Assembly: GCF_051106095.1 (NCBI RefSeq)
Contig: NC_135783.1
Coordinates: 59,429,447 to 59,493,446 of the forward strand
Source: Pogona vitticeps
Taxonomy: Eukaryota > Chordata > Lepidosauria > Squamata > Agamidae
Length of the DNA stretch: 64,000 bases
Reading direction: 5' to 3'
Shown here: in pieces, positions 59,388 to 64,000 of the stretch
Numbering within the stretch: the stretch's first letter is position 1
Layout: the number at the start of each line of letters is the position of its first letter
Made by a program: the position numbers and the translations under genes
The notes under the pieces: generated by a model
Database searches by the model: none
Told to the model about the DNA's origin: nothing
What the model saw: the letters and a program-made list of their open reading frames with translations, nothing else

Positions 59388-61770
59388 TTTAGTCGTTTAG
59401 TCGTGTCCGACTCTTCGTGACCCCATGGACCAGAGCACGCCAGGCCCTCCTGTCTTCTACTGCCTCCCGGAGTTGTGTCAGGTTCATGTTGGTTGCTTCG
59501 CAGACACTGTCCAGCCATCTCATCCTCGGTCGTCCCCTTCTCCTCTTGCCATCACACTTTCCCAACATCAGGGTCTTTTCCAGGGAGTCTTTTCTTCTCA
59601 TTAGATGGCCAAAATACTGGAGCCTCAGCTTCAGGATCTGTCCTTCCAGTGAGCACTCAGGGTTGATTTCCTTTAGAACTGATAGGTTTGTTCTCCTTGC
59701 AGTCCAGGGGATTCTCAAGAGCCTCCTCCAGCACCACAATTCAAAGGCATCAATTCTTTGGCGGTCTGCTTTCTTTATGGTCCAGCTCTCACTTCCATAC
59801 ATCACGACAGGAAAAACCATAGCTTTGACTATTCGGACTTTTGTTGGCAAGGTGATGTCTCTGCTTTTCAAGATGCTGTCCAGATTTGTCATCGCTTTCC
59901 TCCCAAGAAGAAGGCGCCTTTTAATTTCAGGGCTGCTGTCTCCATCTGCAGTGAGCATGGAGCCCAGGAAGATAAAATTTGACACTGCCTCCATATCTTC
60001 CCCTTCTATTTCCCAGGAGGTGACGGGACCAGTGGCCATGAGCTTAGTTTTTTTGATGTTGAGTTTCAGACCGTTTTTTGCACTCTCCTCTTTCACTCTC
60101 ATTACAAGGTTCTTTAATTCCTCCTCACTTTCTGCCATCAGAGTGGTATCATCTGCATATCGGAGGTTGTTGATATTTCTTCCGGCAATCTTAATTCCGG
60201 CTTGGGTTTCTTCCAGTCCAGCCTTCCGCATGATGTATTCTGCATATAAGTTAAATAAGCTGGGGGACAATATACAGCCTTGCCGTACTCCTTTCCCAAT
60301 TTTGAACCACTCAGTTGTTCCATGACCAGTTCTAACTGTTGCTTCCTGTCCCACATATAGGTTTCTCAGGAGACAGATAAAGTGGTCAGGCACTCCCATT
60401 TCTTTAAGAACTTGCCATAGTTTGCTGTGGTCCACACAGTCAAAGGCTTTCGCATAGTCAATGAAGCAGAAGTAGATATTTTTCTGGAACTCTCTGGCTT
60501 TCTCCATAATCCAGCGCAAGTTAGCAATTTGGTCTCGAGTTCCTCTGCCTCTTCGGAATCCAGCTTGTACTTCTGGGAGTTCTCGGTCCACATACTGCTG
60601 AAGCCTGCCTTGGAGGATTTTGAGCATAACCTTGCTAGCGTGCAAAATGAGTGCAATTGTACGGTAGTTGGAGCATTCTTTGGCACTGCCTTTCTTTGGG
60701 ATTGGGATGTAGACTGATCTTTTCCAATCCTCTGGCCACTGTTGAGTTTTCCAAACTTGCTGGCATATTGAATGTAGCACCTTAACAGCATCATCTTTCA
60801 AGATTTTAAATAGTTCAACTGGAATGCCATCACCTCCACTGGCCTTGTTGTTAGCCAGGCTTTCTAAGGCCCACTTGACTTCGCTCTCCAGGATGTCTGG
60901 CTCAAGGTCAGCAACTACATTGTCTGGGTTGTCCGGGATATCCACATCTTTCTGATATAATTCCTCTGTGTATTCTTGCCACCTCTTCTTGACGTCTTCT
61001 GCTTCTGTTAAGTCCCTCCCATTTTTGTCTTTTATCATGTTCATCTTTGCGCAAAATGTTCCTCTAATATCTCCAATTTTCCTGAACAGATCTCTGGTCT
61101 TTCCTTTTCTGTTATCTGCCTCTATTTCTTTGCATTGTTCATTTAAGAAGGCCCTCTTGTCTCTCCTTGCTATTCTTTGGAAGTCTGAATTCAAGTTTCT
61201 GTAACTTTCCCTATCTCCCTTGCATTTTGCTTCCCTTCTCCTCTCTGCTATTTCTAAGGCCTCGTTGGACAGCCACTTTGCTTTCTTGCATTTCCTTTTC
61301 TTTGGGATGGTTTTCGTTGCTGCCTCCTGGACAATGTTACGAGCCTCTATCCAAAGTTCTTCAGGCACTCTGTCCACCAGATCTAGTTCCTTAAATCTGT
61401 TCTTTACTTCCACTGTGTATTCATAAGGGATTTGGTTTAGATTATACCTGAGTGGCCCAGTGGTTTTTCCTACTCTCTTCAGTCTAAGCTTGAATTTTGC
61501 TATGAGAAGCTGATGATCAGAACCGCAGTCAGCTCCAGGTCTTGTTTTTGCTGACTGTATAGAGCTTCTCCATCTTTGGCTGCAGAGAATATAATCAATC
61601 TGATTTCGATATTGCCCATCTGGTGATTTCCATGTATAGAGTCGCCTCTTGTGTTGTTGGAAAAGAGTGTTTGTGATGACCAGCTTATTCTCTTGACAAA
61701 ACTCTATTAGCCTTTGTCCTGCTTCGTTCTGAACTCCAAGGCCAAACTTCCCTGTTGTTCCTCTACTGAA
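59388..61770 (-). mobile_element. BovB (RTE-clade LINE), 5'-truncated, with open reverse transcriptase frame
   Basis: The minus strand has one uninterrupted frame of about 790 codons from about 61770 to the TAA at 59391-59389. It begins inside the endonuclease (GKFGLGVQNEAGQR, then DYILCSQRWRSSIQS and GADCGSDHQLL). It continues through reverse transcriptase with FIDYAKAFDCVDH, GVRQGCILSPSLF and the catalytic LRYADDTTLM, then ends with the diagnostic BovB C-terminus (WCWRRLLRIPWTARR, LQYFGHLMRR, RGRPRMRWLD, AWRALVHGVTKSRTRL). The 3' end is CGACTAAACGACTAAAC followed by an AC run. The 5' untranslated region and N-terminal endonuclease are missing, as is usual for LINE insertions. It sits in KCNK1 intron 1 in the direction of the gene. 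The absence of stops suggests a young insertion. No clear target duplication was seen. Confidence 0.96.
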
Positions 61771-62649
61771 TTAAAAATGTCTATCCTTATGACCTACTTT
61801 GCATTTCTTATTCTACATGGTGCCCCAGTTCTCCAAAGTACTTTATAAAGGCATCTTCACAAGCAATGCACCTTTCACTTTGAAATGTCCTATCTTACGA
61901 ATGCTGTTAATGTGGGCCATAGAGGAGAAGAGATTCGGTTTTAAAATCAAATACTGTACAAACACTTGTCAATGCAGAGATCAGATCTGAATTACAGATG
62001 GGGGAAATATATAAACCTTTGTGCTAAGCACAGTTTGTAAGACACTAGGGATACAAACAAGGCAAGACCATTTCCACTGCTGATACTAACAGTGAAAATA
62101 TGTTTACTTAGAAGTAAGATCCTCTGTCATTCACTGGAGTTCACTCTTGGTTAAACATATTTAGCTGAAAACCACTTTTGAACGCTTTCATGGGGCATAT
62201 CAAAACACAGAACAGAAATTGTTAGTTTTAAAGTATAACAGCACTGCATTTTAAGGTATACAGAACTCTTGAAAGAAAATCCCATTTAAAATGCTCCTTC
62301 CCACACTGTTATATGCATTATCAAGGTTGTTCCGGCTATTATTTTAAAACTGGATGTAGAGCCTAATCAAGACAGATGTTATTATTTGCATAATTGAAGT
62401 ACATGCCCATTTAAACATTAGGTATCAATCAACCCTAGCATCTTGTGCCTTGCTTCTTTGTAAATTACTCCCAGGATGAAGCTGGACCCTTAAATGCCTG
62501 AACTGTTTGCTCCTTAAACCAAAGGGGCTGGGAAGCAACCTGAGAGAACTCTGCGATGAAGCTGACACTTTGCTCTGTTTGTTATTGTTCCACATAGGCT
62601 TTAAACAGGTGCTCAGAACACGATCCAGGAGACCCCGCAAGCCCTAGTG
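61771..62649. other. Intronic sequence between BovB and the CpG island
   Basis: Unique-looking, AT-rich, no repeat recognised. First part of KCNK1 intron 1 beyond the CpG-rich zone. Confidence 0.5.
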
Positions 62650-63063
62650 CAGATTAAACCCAGCCCTACTCTGCAGTTTCCTACGCTCCGGGCAGGCCCA
62701 GCGCCGTTCTGCGAACCGAGAACCAAGAGGGATGGAAAAAAACACCCCTAAGGACTGGACGCGGAGGATTGGGGGAAGGAGGGCGAAAGAGGCCGGGGCT
62801 GAGCCCTGCCTGGCAGTCACCCTTGGACTCGACCCTGGGAGCCACTATCCCTCGCGAGTGGGTCTTCCACGGCACTCCGAAGAGGCCGGCCGGCCCTCAC
62901 TTCCTTCACGAGCTTCCCGGGCTTAATTCGCGCCTCCAAAGGCTCTAAGCAGGAGTCACCGCGAAGGAACGAGAGAGAGGGCCGGCTGAAAGAGAAGCCA
63001 TTCAAACGCGTGGCGAGGCCTGAGCGAAGGCCGCCGCCGCCGCCGCCACGCACCGCTCCTTAC

Positions 63064-63418
63064 CGGTGGTGGAGAGCACGGTGCTGGCGAAGAAAAGGGC
63101 CGAGGTGAAGTCCCAGTTCCAGTTGCCGGAGGCGTTGCTCAGGACGGACACGCCGTAATTGCTGGCTTCCAGGACGCGCGCCAAGAAGCTCTCGAGCTGC
63201 TGCTCCGACAGGCACTCGTGCTCCTCCACGAAACGCCGCTTGAGTTTATGCAGCTCCTGGCGCAGCAGGTCCTCGTAAGGCAGCTCCACCGAAGAGAAGA
63301 CCACGGCGCCGAAGACCAAGTAGAGCAGGTAGCCCAGCACCAGCAAGGCGAAGCACCAGGCGGAGCGGTGCTTCTCCACCAGCCTCACGCAGGAGCTGCC
63401 CGCCAGCGACTGCAGCAT
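63064..63418 (-). CDS. KCNK1: KCNK1 exon 1 (TWIK-1 residues 1-118 plus first base of codon 119)
   Basis: First coding exon of the two-pore-domain K+ channel TWIK-1 (K2P1), a dimeric plasma and endosomal membrane channel giving background K+ conductance. The ATG at 63418 has A at -3 and starts MLQSLAGSSC, as in human. The exon encodes the short cytosolic N-terminus, M1 (about residues 20-43), the extracellular cap helices (about 47-95) with Cys69, the cysteine known to link the two subunits in human, the glycosylation sequon Asn95-Ala-Ser, and pore helix 1 up to Ser-Thr-Thr117-118. The exon ends CCACCG with donor GTAAGG; one base of Gly119 is on this side. The frame is also open upstream for 91 codons to an in-frame ATG at 63691, but family conservation favours the start given here. 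Identification rests on near-identity to remembered human TWIK-1. Confidence 0.98.
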
Positions 63419-63784
63419 CTTCCCCCGCCAGAGCCTCAAGGTCTCGTCCAGCGCCAGCCCGCCGCCGCCGCCGCCCTCAGCTTTCCGACGTCTGCGGCCC
63501 CTGAGTGAGCCGGGGAGGGGAGCTGCGCGCGGGAATCCTGGCGGCCCTGAGCGCGCGGGCTGAAGCGAAGGAGCTCGAGGGCGGGAAGGCCCGGTCCGGG
63601 CGCTCGCCCAGCCACTCGCAACTCGAGGGAAAGGAGGCTCCGAAAGCTCTCCTGGACCTCCGTCTCCGCCCGACCCCTCCCGGAGCCTCAAGCTCTGCCC
63701 TAAAGGGACACGCGCCCTCCCGTCGCCTTGGAAGGGGCTCCACTTCGCTCGTTCCCCGGTTTCCTCTTGTCTGTGGCTCTCAGT

Positions 63785-63833
63785 ATGGAAAGCCTCGATG
63801 ATGTGGCGGCGCTCACGTGGCTTCTCTGCTCAG
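63785..63833 (+). other. Possible divergent first coding exon, product unknown
   Basis: On the strand opposite KCNK1, an ATG with A at -3 and G at +4 opens a 16-codon frame (MESLDDVAALTWLLCS), which then meets a good donor, CAG|GTAACC, at 63833/63834. The E-box CACGTG lies inside it. CpG-island promoters often fire in both directions, so this could be the first exon of a divergent mRNA or lncRNA. I do not recognise the peptide, and the next exon would lie outside the window. Confidence 0.2.
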
Positions 63834-64000
63834 GTAACCGGCGGTGGGCCGCGCGTCAGCAGGAGCTGCTGAACTGGTTCCAGCCGAGAAGCCACCGTGC
63901 GTAACAGACGGAGGACACACTCACCTCCCCACACCCATGGGGCGGGAAAGGGGGAACTAAAGGGCGCAGAAAGGGATAGCTGCTGGTGCAGGAAACAAAC

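Larger units (their letters stand above)
62650..63960 (-). promoter_or_regulatory. KCNK1: CpG-rich promoter region of KCNK1
   Basis: A GC- and CpG-dense block surrounds exon 1 and stands out sharply against the AT-rich flanks. No TATA box is evident. It contains a GC box (GGGGCGGG at 63939-63946), a palindromic E-box CACGTG at 63814-63819, and CCG triplet runs at 63459-63475 (about 41 nt upstream of the ATG) and 63031-63047 (just inside intron 1). This is the usual picture for a CpG-island promoter. The transcription start cannot be placed from sequence; roughly 63500-63700 is a guess. Confidence 0.7.

Noticed and set aside
59417-60325. 302-codon plus-strand open frame
   Set aside because: Antisense shadow of the BovB reverse transcriptase frame; its translation has no domain.

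Overview
This is vertebrate nuclear DNA, almost certainly from a squamate reptile (lizard or snake). The evidence is the repeat set: RTE/BovB LINEs with a reptile-type reverse transcriptase, a Sauria-type SINE sharing its tail with BovB, CR1/L2-class LINE fragments, short tRNA-derived SINEs, hAT and Tc1/mariner-like MITEs, and many microsatellites, including a Bkm-type GACA/GATA array. The species cannot be named from the sequence alone. No LTR retrovirus copy was recognised.

The window contains one recognisable protein gene, KCNK1, encoding the two-pore-domain potassium channel TWIK-1 (K2P1), on the minus strand. It is complete in three coding exons: exon 1 at 63418-63064, exon 2 at 45064-44669 and exon 3 at 42210-41951. 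Together they give 1011 nt, or 336 residues plus stop, the same length as human TWIK-1. Both introns have GT..AG ends and matching phases. A CpG-rich promoter lies at about 62650-63960. The 3' UTR runs left from 41950, with a candidate AATAAA at 41023-41018. Key residues are present: both selectivity filters, Cys69, the Asn95 glycosylation site, His122, Leu146, Leu261 and Lys274. The second isoleucine of the endocytic pair 293/294 is methionine.

Layout: 1-41000 is intergenic sequence downstream of KCNK1, with no gene I can support. It is filled by BovB 3' ends, older RTE and CR1 fragments, SINEs, three TA-flanked Tigger-like MITEs (4419-5028, 19146-19568, 20270-20782), palindromes, and two long alternating purine-pyrimidine tracts. 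Intron 2 (42211-44668) has a microsatellite plus SINE ending about 44 nt from the exon 3 acceptor. Intron 1 (45065-63063, 18 kb) carries an hAT MITE with perfect 8-bp target duplications (53952-54290), an unclassified fold-back repeat family, and a 5'-truncated BovB (about 59388-61770) whose frame stays open for about 790 codons. That BovB lies in the same direction as KCNK1.

The most notable items beyond KCNK1 are: the hairpin-rich, CpG-rich MITE with a 120-bp-armed palindrome and YY1-like motifs; the open BovB copy; a spacerless 56-bp palindrome; the 41-bp sequence repeated 2.5 kb apart; and a possible first exon pointing away from KCNK1 at its promoter. I did not find evidence for a new multi-gene system.
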